Shown in pieces: positions 6,693-14,557 of a stretch of DNA of 19,201 nucleotides. Each line of letters starts with the position of its first letter. Position 1 is the first letter of the stretch. The position numbers and the translations under genes are program-made. The notes below the pieces were generated by a model, which worked only from the letters and a program-made list of their open reading frames with translations, searched no databases and was not told where the DNA came from. The DNA comes from Collinsella sp. (GTDB lineage: Bacteria; Actinomycetota; Coriobacteriia; Coriobacteriales; Coriobacteriaceae): NCBI GenBank assembly GCA_019419625.1, contig DXZO01000022.1, forward strand, positions 1 to 19,201, read 5' to 3'.

Positions 6693-7965
6693 GGACCTCC
6701 CTGCGCGCATGGACCAAGCCGGAATCATCGACTCCGATGATAGCAACATCGAGCAGGCACGGGGCTGTAAGTCCACAGGTATCGTCAAGACGGGCATGAT
6801 GGAACGAACCGAGCGTCAGGTTGTCACCATACTCGAGCACGGCACGCTCGACAGTGCCCACGCGATGACGAGCATCGGCAATAGCGAGCTCCTGCGCCGT
6901 GTCTCGCATACGGCGGCTGCGCTCGGCCATAACCTCGGGCGGCACCTGGTCGGGCATGTCGGCAGCAAGGGTACCGGGACGCTTACTGTAGCGGAACACG
7001 TGCATACGCGAGAACCCCACGCGGCGGCACAGCGCCAGCGACTCCTCGAACTCCTCGTCCGTCTCACCAGGAAAACCGACGATGACGTCGCACGAAAGAG
7101 ACGCCTGCGGCAGGATGGCGCGAATCATGCGCACCGTGTCCTCAAAGGCCTCGGCACTATAGGGACGACCCATGCGATGCAGCGTCGCCGTACAGCCGGA
7201 CTGTACGGGCAGGTGCAAAAACGGGGCAATACGCTGCGGATAGCGCGCCATAACCTTAAGCAGGCGCTCAGAGATATCCATGGGTTCGACCGAGGAAATG
7301 CGCACATGCGCAATAGTCGTGCGCTCCATGATGGCCTCGAGCAGCTCATCGATTTCGACATGCTCGTCGGTCGCGCTCTTGCCATCGTAGGCACCCAGGT
7401 TCACACCGGTCAGCACCACCTCGGGCACGCCGGCCTCCTGGGCTTCGCGCACCTGTTCGAGAACGGACTCGACGGGCACGGAACGCTCGGGGCCGCGGGC
7501 CTTCCACACGATGCAATAGGTGCAGCGGTGGTTGCAGCCATCCTGGATCTTCACGCCCAGCCGAGAACGACCGAGCGCATCGACCACGTCACCATCGCTG
7601 CAGGCGGGAACGCTATCGGACTCAACGCCCAGCACCTCGCAGACACGTTCGGCGACATCGATCTTAGACGGCTCGGCAATCACGCGATCCGAAAGCTCCA
7701 ACAGCTCCTCGGGATGCAAATTGACCACGCATCCGGTCACGACCACATAGGGCTCGTTTGGATGGGCCAGCGCATGACGGACGGCCTTACGGGTCTTGGC
7801 CTCGGCCTCGCCCGTAACGGCACAGGTGTTAATGACGATCAGATCGGCATCGTGGGGCTCCACCATAGCAAAGCCCAGGCGCATAAGATCGGCAGTGATA
7901 CGGTCAGACTCAACCCGGTTGACACGGCAGCCGAGGTTGACGACGGAAATATGGGGTGCGAGCAC
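6673..7965 (-). CDS. mtaB: tRNA t6A37 methylthiotransferase MtaB
   Basis: Radical-SAM methylthiotransferase of the MiaB family (430 residues) that converts t6A at position 37 of ANN-decoding tRNAs to ms2t6A. The N-terminal domain supplies three cysteines for the auxiliary cluster (C13, C48 in NTCAV, C79 in TGC). The radical-SAM site is GCNHRCTYC (C144, C148, C151), followed by SSVEP, HLPVQSG and VGFPGETDEEF. A C-terminal TRAM-like segment (about 370-425) would bind tRNA. The NLGCRVN opening and the neighbourhood favour MtaB over MiaB or RimO. The start is GTG at 7965, 9 bases after the dnaJ stop; the AAGGAG Shine-Dalgarno shares bases with that TAA. Confidence 0.93.
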   Translation of the reverse strand: MLAPHISVVNLGCRVNRVESDRITADLMRLGFAMVEPHDADLIVINTCAVTGEAEAKTRKAVRHALAHPNEPYVVVTGCVVNLHPEELLELSDRVIAEPSKIDVAERVCEVLGVESDSVPACSDGDVVDALGRSRLGVKIQDGCNHRCTYCIVWKARGPERSVPVESVLEQVREAQEAGVPEVVLTGVNLGAYDGKSATDEHVEIDELLEAIMERTTIAHVRISSVEPMDISERLLKVMARYPQRIAPFLHLPVQSGCTATLHRMGRPYSAEAFEDTVRMIRAILPQASLSCDVIVGFPGETDEEFEESLALCRRVGFSRMHVFRYSKRPGTLAADMPDQVPPEVMAERSRRMRDTAQELAIADARHRVGTVERAVLEYGDNLTLGSFHHARLDDTCGLTAPCLLDVAIIGVDDSGLVHARREVHGSLED

Positions 7966-7974
7966 GCGGGCTCC

Positions 7975-9123
7975 TTAATCGAGGATATCGTCGAGGGCAC
8001 TCTTGATACGGTCGGTCACCGACTTCTTACCGGAAGCGACGTCATCGCCCATCTCATCGGCAAAAGCACGGAGCAGCTCGCGTTGCTTATTGGAAAGATT
8101 GGTGGGAACGACCACGCGCAGTTGCACGATCAGGCGGCCACGCGAACCGCCACCGCCAATGCGCGGCATGCCGTAATTATTGACGCTCACGGTGTCGCCG
8201 TACTGGGCGCCGGCGGGAACCGTCACCTTAACGACCTCGTCGGGCATAATGCCCTCGACCTCGATCTCGCAGCCGAGCGCAGCCTGCGCAATCGAGATAT
8301 CGCTCACCAGGTACAGGTCGTCACCGTTGCGCTTAAAGCGCTCATGGTCGGCAACGCGCACGTTGACAATCAGGTCGCCCGAAGGCTCACCGCGAAGGCC
8401 GGCCTCGCCAAAGCCGCTCACACGCAGCTGGCGACCAGTCGAAACGCCGGCGGGAATATCGATGTCGATCTTTTCGTGCGAAGGCGTGCGGCCCTGACCG
8501 TCGCAGGTCTCGCAGGGATGGTCGATAACCGTGCCCTCGCCATGGCAGTCGGGGCAAGGCGAGGAAGACTGAACCTGGCCCAAAAACGATCGCTGAACCG
8601 TCGTGACGTAGCCCGTACCGTGGCAGCGGCCGCACTGCTTTTCCTGTGCACCCTCGGCCCTACCGGTACCGTTGCAGTCCTCGCAAGGAGCAAGGCGATC
8701 ATAGCTGATCGTCTTTTTGCAGCCGAGCGCCGCCTCCTCGAGCGTCACCGAAAGCGAGATGGCCATGTCACGTCCGCGACGACGCTCACGACGGCTGCGG
8801 GCGCCACCGCCGGCACCGCCGCCAAAAAACGACGAGAACAGGTCGTCCATGCCCATGCCACCAAAGATATCGTTGATGTCGACATAGCCCGAACCACCGG
8901 GGCCGTCCGCGGTGCCGTAACGGTCGTAGTTAGCACGCTTCTGCTCATCGGAAAGAACGGAATAGGCCTCGTTGAGCTCCTTGAACTTGGCCTCGGCCTC
9001 GGGGTCGTCCGAAACATCCGGATGTACGGTACGGGCCTTCTTTAGAAACGCACGCTTAATCGTCCGCGCGTCGGCATCCCTGTCGACGCCAAGCACCTCG
9101 TAGTAATCCCTATTTTCCGACAC
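7975..9123 (-). CDS. dnaJ: Chaperone protein DnaJ (canonical, type I)
   Basis: A complete type I J-protein of 382 residues that delivers clients to DnaK and stimulates its ATPase. In order it has a J domain (5-70) with HPD at 34-36, a short Gly/Phe region ending in an Arg-rich patch (to about 118), a zinc-finger domain with four CxxCxGxG repeats (147-212), and two beta-sandwich C-terminal domains (about 215-340) with a dimerisation tail. All key residues are present. The start is taken as GTG 9123, giving MSENRDYYEVLGV, with GGAAGGA upstream; the open frame continues to 9189 but that part is not J-domain-like. It is 81 bases downstream of a second, membrane-tailed J-protein. No dnaK, grpE or hrcA is in the window, so DnaK must be encoded elsewhere. 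Confidence 0.96.
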   Translation of the reverse strand: MSENRDYYEVLGVDRDADARTIKRAFLKKARTVHPDVSDDPEAEAKFKELNEAYSVLSDEQKRANYDRYGTADGPGGSGYVDINDIFGGMGMDDLFSSFFGGGAGGGARSRRERRRGRDMAISLSVTLEEAALGCKKTISYDRLAPCEDCNGTGRAEGAQEKQCGRCHGTGYVTTVQRSFLGQVQSSSPCPDCHGEGTVIDHPCETCDGQGRTPSHEKIDIDIPAGVSTGRQLRVSGFGEAGLRGEPSGDLIVNVRVADHERFKRNGDDLYLVSDISIAQAALGCEIEVEGIMPDEVVKVTVPAGAQYGDTVSVNNYGMPRIGGGGSRGRLIVQLRVVVPTNLSNKQRELLRAFADEMGDDVASGKKSVTDRIKSALDDILD

Positions 9124-9144
9124 GACCGAATCCTTCCGACTTTC

Positions 9145-9173
9145 ATTATTGTCACAGTGCGTCCTATACCCAA
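9145..9173 (-). promoter_or_regulatory. Weak candidate promoter for dnaJ
   Basis: In the 81-base gap before dnaJ the minus strand has TTGGGT (9168-9173), a 17-base spacer, and AATAAT (9145-9150), five of six matches to the -10 consensus. The predicted start point is near 9138, leaving a leader of only about 15 bases that still contains the Shine-Dalgarno. I see no CIRCE or HAIR element nearby. The match is modest and could be chance. Confidence 0.3.
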
Positions 9174-9204
9174 GCTGGGCCGACCGCAAACAAAGGGTTT
9201 GATG

Positions 9205-10308
9205 TTATTGCATTTGATACGGCGAAAGCATGGCCCGTTGCGAGCAGCTCGCGAACCAAACCGACACGAGCGCGAACATGAAGCCGTTGGCAAAACCGTT
9301 GGCAAACTGCATCGCACCGCGCTTCCACCACAGCAGGCTGCGATGAAGCACACCGTCCGAAAGCACCATGAACAGGCCCATGGTAAACGGAATAAAGCAC
9401 ATGACGGCAAAGGCCGAGAACACGCCCGAGATGGCCGACAGCACCAAAAACGGCGCCACAATGCCCATCAGGTAAAAGCCAGTACGAGCTTTGCCTTCCA
9501 AGCGCTCGGCCTCAACATGGGCGCGGCCGACCAGGTCGCCGCCCGCGGCACCGTTAGTGCCGGCGTGGCCCATGCCGCTAATGCGGACCTCGTCGCCATC
9601 GTGCGTGCCGGCAGGAAACTCAATCGTCTGCTCGGAGGTCACACGGGTTCGCCCGCTGCCACCGCAATCGGGGCAGGGGTCGGCCACGACCTTACCGGAA
9701 CCGCCGCACTCGGGGCAGACCGACTGGAACGTGCCCGCACCAAACAGGAAGGACAGATCGACGTCGATGTGGCCACGGCCACCGCAGCTCGGGCAGGTAT
9801 GGGCATGCTCAGACGAAACGGAGCCCGAGCCGCCGCAGTTGCTACAGGTATCGAAGCGCGTGTAGCGGACGGTCTTGCGGGCACCGCCCTTGGCCTCCTT
9901 GGCGTCGAGTTTGATATCGACGACCACGTTGGCGCCGTTCTCGGGATTGTAGGCAGCCTGGCCGCGACGCTGCTGGCCCCAGGCGCCACCAAAGGGAAAG
10001 CCGCCCTCAAAGGGATTACCATAGCCCGTGCTGCCGGCGTAGCCGCCACCATAGGGCGAAGCCGTAGGAGCACCGGCAAAGGGATTGCCAGAACGCATGG
10101 CGTCGTAGCGCGCACGTTTTTGCTCATCCGAAAGCACGGCGTAGGCCTCGGAAACCTCTTTAAACTTTTCCTCGGCATCCGGCTCTTTATTGACGTCCGG
10201 ATGGAGCTTACGGGCCTTTTGCTGGAAGGCCTTTTGAATATCACGCGAGGTGGCGTCCTTGGAGACACCCAGAATCTCGTAGTAATCTTTTTCGTTCATC
10301 GTCGCCAT
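9205..10308 (-). CDS. Membrane-tailed DnaJ-like protein with J domain and zinc finger
   Basis: This 367-residue protein begins as a type I J-protein: a J domain (about 6-70) with HPD at 36-38, a Gly/Phe/Pro-rich linker, and a full zinc-finger domain with CSNCGGSG, CPSCGGRG, CPECGGSG and CPDCGGSG (155-219). After the first strands of the C-terminal domain (EFPAGTHDGDEVRISGMG, 230-247) it departs from DnaJ. In place of the two client-binding domains and the dimerisation tail is a mostly hydrophobic stretch: two adjoining segments (about 277-317), a basic loop with LLWWKRG, and a third segment (about 339-355). The J domain must face the cytosol to meet DnaK, so the tail anchors it to the membrane. 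The ATG at 10308 follows AGGAGG at 9 bases; ATG 10299 is an alternative. The gap downstream to dnaJ is too short to hide a frameshifted C-terminal domain. The function of the tail is unknown. Confidence 0.88.
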   Translation of the reverse strand: MATMNEKDYYEILGVSKDATSRDIQKAFQQKARKLHPDVNKEPDAEEKFKEVSEAYAVLSDEQKRARYDAMRSGNPFAGAPTASPYGGGYAGSTGYGNPFEGGFPFGGAWGQQRRGQAAYNPENGANVVVDIKLDAKEAKGGARKTVRYTRFDTCSNCGGSGSVSSEHAHTCPSCGGRGHIDVDLSFLFGAGTFQSVCPECGGSGKVVADPCPDCGGSGRTRVTSEQTIEFPAGTHDGDEVRISGMGHAGTNGAAGGDLVGRAHVEAERLEGKARTGFYLMGIVAPFLVLSAISGVFSAFAVMCFIPFTMGLFMVLSDGVLHRSLLWWKRGAMQFANGFANGFMFALVSVWFASCSQRAMLSPYQMQ

Positions 10309-10350
10309 GCGCGGCAACCTCCTGCTCACAGCAGCGTATATATTCCGGTA

Positions 10351-10365
10351 ATTCTACCCGAGCGG
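10351..10365 (-). promoter_or_regulatory. Promoter-like element upstream of the membrane-tailed J-protein
   Basis: In the 58-base gap after hemW the minus strand reads CCGCTCGGGTAGAAT. TAGAAT matches the -10 consensus at five of six positions. The nearest -35-like hexamer (TTGGGA) is 20 bases away, too far for a normal promoter. The same 15-base string, with two changes, lies directly before lepA at 14469-14483, which makes it more credible. Confidence 0.3.
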
Positions 10366-10366
10366 C

Positions 10367-11599
10367 CTAAGCTAGATCCCAAAACAGCTCGAACAGAACA
10401 TTTCCATCGAGCCAGCCCAGATGGGTCGGCGCCAGACGAGCTCGAACATGGCCCGCGATGACATCTGCCGAGGTGAAGGGTCCCTCATGAATCCCGAGCG
10501 TCTCGGGCACCCAAGTGGCAAGACCCAATTCGAGCGCACGATCGCAGGCAGCTGCCAGCTCGCCCGTTGGGATGACGCAAGCTGCACGAGCCAACAGGTC
10601 GGACGCAACACCGCGCGTCATGCGACAAGCGAGCATCAAGTCTTCGGCGACAGCCTCGCGCTGCGACAGATATTCGGCCTCGAACGCCGTCGCGTCATCG
10701 TCACGTTGCACCAGACGCACGCGGTACGCATCGCCTCGAGAAGACACGCCGGGGAACAAACCTGCAAGACGGTCGAAATCCTCGTCGTCGAGCATGCCCG
10801 CGGCAGAACGACCCAGGCCCAGGTAGCCCTGTCCGGTCCAGTAGGCAATGTTATGGGCGCACTCATGGCCGTCGAGCGCGTAGCTCGCCACCTCATACGG
10901 ATGATAGCCGGCCGCACCCAGGCGCTCACGCGCCGCGTCCATGCACGAAGCCTGAAAATCCTCATCGGGCTCGAGCGACTCGTCACGGCACGCCATGCGA
11001 TAAAGAGGCGTCCCCTCCTCAAGCGTGAGCGGGTAGATCGACACATGATGCGGCGCCGCCGCCAGCACGCCATCGAGCGTGCTCCGCCAGCTTGCGGCCG
11101 TCTGCCCGGGAAGGCCGCACATCAGGTCGCACGACACATCGAGGCCAACTTCCTTCACCGTCGCGATAGCCGCAAGTGCCCGATTAGCATCGTGAATGCG
11201 GCCAATAGCAGCCAGCTCGGTATTGTCGAGGGTTTGCACGCCCAGAGAGATGCGCGTGACACCCGCCTCGGCAAGCGCGGTGGCGAGCTCGACGGTCAGC
11301 GACTCAGGATTGGCTTCGCAAGTAAATTCAACGGGCTTGCACCACATGGAGATACGACGGGCAAGTTTCACCAGGCGCTCCCCAGCCAGTGAGGGCGTGC
11401 CGCCGCCAATATAGACCGTGCGGACCTGCGCAAGCGCCCCGGCGTCGCCAAAGGAATCGAGGCGCGCATACAGCTGCTCAAAATAGGAATCGAGCGCAGC
11501 ATCCAAATCACACAGAGCAAAGCTGCGCGAGTCAAAGTCGCAATAGCGGCATTTTTGAGCGCAAAACGGCACGTGCACGTACAGCGCGGTAACGGCCAC
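10367..11599 (-). CDS. hemW: Radical-SAM haem chaperone HemW
   Basis: HemW (410 residues) is the radical-SAM relative of coproporphyrinogen dehydrogenase HemN that binds and transfers haem rather than making it. The cluster site is CAQKCRYCDF (C13, C17, C20), followed by GGGTPS (65-70), ANPES (96-100) and GVQTLD (120-125). The haem-binding signature HNxxYW is present as HNIAYW (249-254), which supports HemW over HemN. The C-terminal winged-helix-like part is present. The start is GTG at 11599, two bases after the dusB stop, with TGGAGG inside the end of dusB. The lepA-hemW neighbourhood is widely conserved; here dusB is between them. Confidence 0.94.
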   Translation of the reverse strand: MAVTALYVHVPFCAQKCRYCDFDSRSFALCDLDAALDSYFEQLYARLDSFGDAGALAQVRTVYIGGGTPSLAGERLVKLARRISMWCKPVEFTCEANPESLTVELATALAEAGVTRISLGVQTLDNTELAAIGRIHDANRALAAIATVKEVGLDVSCDLMCGLPGQTAASWRSTLDGVLAAAPHHVSIYPLTLEEGTPLYRMACRDESLEPDEDFQASCMDAARERLGAAGYHPYEVASYALDGHECAHNIAYWTGQGYLGLGRSAAGMLDDEDFDRLAGLFPGVSSRGDAYRVRLVQRDDDATAFEAEYLSQREAVAEDLMLACRMTRGVASDLLARAACVIPTGELAAACDRALELGLATWVPETLGIHEGPFTSADVIAGHVRARLAPTHLGWLDGNVLFELFWDLA

Positions 11600-11601
11600 C
11601 C

Positions 11602-12645
11602 TTAAGCCTCCAGCGGATGAGCGGGCACCGACTCACCGGCGGCAAGCGCGGCCTCGCAGGCCACCACATCGCGCTCGATATCATCGACCAGCGACATGAA
11701 CTCCTCGTACGTAGAGCAACGCACCACCTGAGCGCGCCAGGCGGCGGCATGGGGCATGCCTTTTAAGTACCAGCTTGCGTACGTGCGGGCGCGCGACATG
11801 AGAGGCAAGAGCTCATGCGTCAGCGTTAGGTGCTCACGCAGAGCGTCCAAGCGCTCGACCGAGGAGCGAGAAGGAACCGGCGTGCCATCGAGCGCAAGGG
11901 CGCGAGCATCGCCGAACACCCACGGATTGCCGTAGATGCCGCGCGCGATAAACACCGCGCTGGCACCCGAGCCGTGCAGATGCTCAGCAGCGTCCTCGGC
12001 CGAGAACACATCGCCCGAACCAATCACGGGAATCTCGACAGCGTCGGCAACCTCATCGACGACCGACCAATCGGCCTGGCCCGTATAGAGCTGCGTGGCG
12101 CAGCGGCCATGCACCGCCACCGCGGCGGCACCGGCGCCTTCGAGCATCTGGGCAAACGTCGCGGCATTACGGTCCTCAGCATAAAAGCCCTTGCGAATCT
12201 TGACGGTCACGGGCACGTGCGCCGCGCCCACCGTCGCCTCGACGATCTTCTCCGCCAGGTCGGGCGTGCGCATGAGCGCCGAGCCCTCGCCCTTGGTAAC
12301 GACCTTGCGGGCGGGACATGCCATATTGATATCGATGAGCGACAGGCGATCGCCAACGCGCTCCTCGACGGCGGCGACGGCACTCGCAAATTGATCGGGC
12401 TTGGAGCCAAAGAGCTGCACGCAAATCTGCTGCTCCTCGTCGGCCGGCAGCACCAGGCGCCACGTTTTGTTGCTGGCATAGGCAAGGCCTGCCACGCTCA
12501 CCATCTCGCTGTAGGCAAGGTTGGCACCGCGGCGGCGGCACATGATGCGGTAGGCAGGGTCGGTCACACCCGCCATGGGAGCCATAAGGAACGGCTGCTC
12601 GGCATAGGCGCCCAGCAGCCGCTTGCTGTATTCAGAAAGCACCAT
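11602..12645 (-). CDS. dusB: tRNA-dihydrouridine synthase, DusB type
   Basis: FMN-dependent enzyme (347 residues) that reduces uridines in the tRNA D-loop to dihydrouridine. The TIM-barrel opens with FLMAPMAGVTD (19-29). The catalytic cysteine is C110 in INMACPARKV; FMN and substrate residues follow as VKIRKGF (K149) and VHGR (H179), and the phosphate-binding part as GSGDVFS and ARGIYGNPW. Length and motif style fit DusB in Gram-positive genomes, but the subfamily is not proven. The ATG at 12645 lies 4 bases after the lepA stop with only a weak Shine-Dalgarno, so it probably depends on coupling to lepA. Confidence 0.92.
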   Translation of the reverse strand: MVLSEYSKRLLGAYAEQPFLMAPMAGVTDPAYRIMCRRRGANLAYSEMVSVAGLAYASNKTWRLVLPADEEQQICVQLFGSKPDQFASAVAAVEERVGDRLSLIDINMACPARKVVTKGEGSALMRTPDLAEKIVEATVGAAHVPVTVKIRKGFYAEDRNAATFAQMLEGAGAAAVAVHGRCATQLYTGQADWSVVDEVADAVEIPVIGSGDVFSAEDAAEHLHGSGASAVFIARGIYGNPWVFGDARALALDGTPVPSRSSVERLDALREHLTLTHELLPLMSRARTYASWYLKGMPHAAAWRAQVVRCSTYEEFMSLVDDIERDVVACEAALAAGESVPAHPLEA

Positions 12646-12649
12646 AGAC

Positions 12650-14461
12650 CTACTCGTCCACCTTGAGGATCGCCATAAAGGCCTCCTGCGGGACCTCGAC
12701 CGATCCGATGGCCTTCATGCGCTTCTTGCCCTCTTTCTGCTTCTCGAGCAGCTTGCGCTTACGCGAGATATCGCCGCCGTAGCACTTGGCAAGTACGTCC
12801 TTGCGACGCGCCTTGACGGTGGAGCGGGCAATAATCTTGTTGCCGATAGCACCCTGGATGGGCACCTCGAACAGCTGACGCGGGATGATCTCCTTAAGCT
12901 TGTCGCACAGGCCACGGGCCAGGCCATAGGCCTTGTCCTTGTGGACGATAAACGACAGCGCGTCCACCTCATCGCCCGAAAGCAAGATATCGAGCTTAAC
13001 GAGCTCGGAGGGACGGTACTCGTTGAACTCGTAGTCGAGCGAGGCATAACCCTTGGTACGGCTCTTGAGCTGGTCAAAGAAGTCCAAGATGAGCTCGGCG
13101 AGCGGCATATCGAAGCGCATCTCGACCGATTTGCTCGTGAGGTGGATCATGTCGGTCGTGACGCCGCGGTGCTCGATGGCGAGCTGCATGACGGCACCCG
13201 TGTACTCAGGCGGGCAGATGATCTTTGCCTTGAGGTAGGGTTCCTCGATACGCTCGATGCGCGTGGCCTCGGGAAGGTCCTGCGGACTGCGGACATCGAT
13301 CATCTCGCCGTCGGTCTTGTAGACGTGATAGTCGACCGAGGGGCTCGTGGCAATGAGGTCCAGGTTGAATTCGCGCTCCAGGCGTTCCTTGACGACTTCC
13401 ATGTGTAGCAGGCCCAAGAAGCCCACGCGGAAGCCAAAGCCGAGCGCCACCGAGGTCTCGGGCTCCCACACCAACGATGGGTCGTTAACGTGCAGCTTAT
13501 CGAGCGCGTCACGCAGGTTCTCGTAGTCCTTGTTATCGATTGGGAACAGGCCCGTATAGACCATGGGCTTGGCCTCGCGGTAACCCGGAAGCGGCTCGGG
13601 GCAGGGGTTCGACGCCCAGGTAAGGGTGTCGCCCACGCGAACGGCCTCGGGGTCCTTCAGGCCCGTGACCACATAGCCGACCTCGCCAACCGTCAGCGCG
13701 TCAACCGGGGTCTCGGCAGGACGCTTGACACCCACGCCGTCGACCAAAAAGTCGCCCTCTGCCTGCATCATGCGCAGGGTATCGCCCTTTTTGATGGAGC
13801 CGTCAAAGACGCGCACCGTGGCGACGACGCCACGATACTCGTCGAAGTACGAATCCAGAATAAGTGCCTTGAGAGGGGCATTTGCATCGCCCTTGGGAGG
13901 CGAGATCAAAAAGACAATGGACTCCAGCAGATCATGGATGCCCTCGCCGGTCTTGCCCGAGACACACACGGCATCATCGGCAGGAATCGCCAGGTCATCC
14001 TCGATCTCGGTCTTAACCTCATCGGGATGGGCAGAGGGCAGGTCGATCTTGTTGATGGCCGGCACAATGTCCAGATTGGCGTTCATGGCGAGCGTCGCGT
14101 TGGAGACGGTCTGCGCCTCGACGCCCTGCGTGGCGTCGACAACGAGCACCGCGCCCTCACAGGCTGCCAGCGAGCGCGAGACCTCATAGGTAAAGTCAAC
14201 GTGGCCCGGCGTATCGATCAGATTGAACTGATACGTCTCGCCATCGTCGGCGTCATAGGACACGCGAACGGCATTGGACTTGATCGTGATGCCGCGCTCG
14301 CGCTCGATATCCATGGTGTCGAGCAGCTGCGACTCCATGTCGCGTTCGTCGACGGTATGGGTGAGCTCGAGGATGCGATCGCTGATCGTGGACTTGCCAT
14401 GGTCGATGTGCGCAACGATTGAGAAGTTGCGGATGTGGGAAATGTCAATTGAAGTATTCAT
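12650..14461 (-). CDS. lepA: Elongation factor 4 (LepA)
   Basis: Ribosome-associated GTPase (603 residues) that back-translocates stalled ribosomes and aids 30S biogenesis. G motifs are AHIDHGKST (17-25), ERGIT (55-59), DTPGH (83-87) and NKID (137-140). Later LepA-specific segments include GFRVGFLGLLHMEV and a C-terminal domain ending in KKRMKAIGSVEVPQEAF. The start is ATG 14461 (MNTSIDISHIRNF). The frame continues to 14521, but that part lies inside the rpsT terminator hairpin and is not LepA-like. No convincing Shine-Dalgarno precedes the ATG; instead a TAAGAT -10 ends 7 bases upstream, so the mRNA may begin at the start codon. It heads the long operon. Confidence 0.96.
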   Translation of the reverse strand: MNTSIDISHIRNFSIVAHIDHGKSTISDRILELTHTVDERDMESQLLDTMDIERERGITIKSNAVRVSYDADDGETYQFNLIDTPGHVDFTYEVSRSLAACEGAVLVVDATQGVEAQTVSNATLAMNANLDIVPAINKIDLPSAHPDEVKTEIEDDLAIPADDAVCVSGKTGEGIHDLLESIVFLISPPKGDANAPLKALILDSYFDEYRGVVATVRVFDGSIKKGDTLRMMQAEGDFLVDGVGVKRPAETPVDALTVGEVGYVVTGLKDPEAVRVGDTLTWASNPCPEPLPGYREAKPMVYTGLFPIDNKDYENLRDALDKLHVNDPSLVWEPETSVALGFGFRVGFLGLLHMEVVKERLEREFNLDLIATSPSVDYHVYKTDGEMIDVRSPQDLPEATRIERIEEPYLKAKIICPPEYTGAVMQLAIEHRGVTTDMIHLTSKSVEMRFDMPLAELILDFFDQLKSRTKGYASLDYEFNEYRPSELVKLDILLSGDEVDALSFIVHKDKAYGLARGLCDKLKEIIPRQLFEVPIQGAIGNKIIARSTVKARRKDVLAKCYGGDISRKRKLLEKQKEGKKRMKAIGSVEVPQEAFMAILKVDE

Positions 14462-14468
14462 GCGGACT

Positions 14469-14483
14469 ATCTTACCCGAGCGG
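14469..14483 (-). promoter_or_regulatory. Candidate promoter of lepA, leaderless layout
   Basis: On the minus strand the sequence CCGCTCGGG is followed by the -10-like TAAGAT (14469-14474), then seven bases, then the lepA ATG. A start point six to eight bases past the -10 would coincide with the A of the ATG. No -35 with normal spacing is visible because the rpsT terminator occupies that position. The 15-base string recurs before the J-protein gene. Confidence 0.4.
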
Positions 14484-14486
14484 TAC

Positions 14487-14523
14487 AAAAAATGGAGCCT
14501 GTTCCATAAAACAGGCTCCATTT
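14487..14523 (-). terminator. Intrinsic terminator of rpsT
   Basis: A 14-bp perfect stem (14490-14503 with 14510-14523) with a 6-base loop is followed on the minus strand by a six-T run (14492-14487), whose first three T belong to the stem. It begins about 35 bases after the rpsT stop codon and is the strongest terminator in the window. It separates rpsT from the lepA operon. Confidence 0.9.
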
Positions 14524-14557
14524 ATGCGCGTAATCTGTGTGGTGTGAAATTTACAAC

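Noticed and set aside
6691..9045. 784-codon open frame on the plus strand across mtaB and dnaJ
   Set aside because: It spans two well-identified minus-strand genes, and the product resembles no family. Same codon-bias explanation.
9123..10308. The membrane-tailed J-protein as a frameshifted normal DnaJ
   Set aside because: Only 81 bases separate its stop codon from the next gene, so the missing C-terminal domains cannot be hidden in another frame. The tail is also a coherent hydrophobic sequence with a regular stop.
7975..10308. Recent tandem duplication of dnaJ
   Set aside because: The two J-proteins share domains but differ through the linker, zinc-finger spacers and tails, so any duplication is old.
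9124..10366. CIRCE or HAIR heat-shock operators near the J-protein genes
   Set aside because: I read both gaps for the CIRCE (TTAGCACTC with GAGTGCTAA) and HAIR (CTTGAGT with ACTCAAG) arms and found neither.
14462..14521. Longer lepA starting at 14521
   Set aside because: The added 20 residues would be encoded inside the rpsT terminator hairpin, and LepA proteins begin close to the first G motif.
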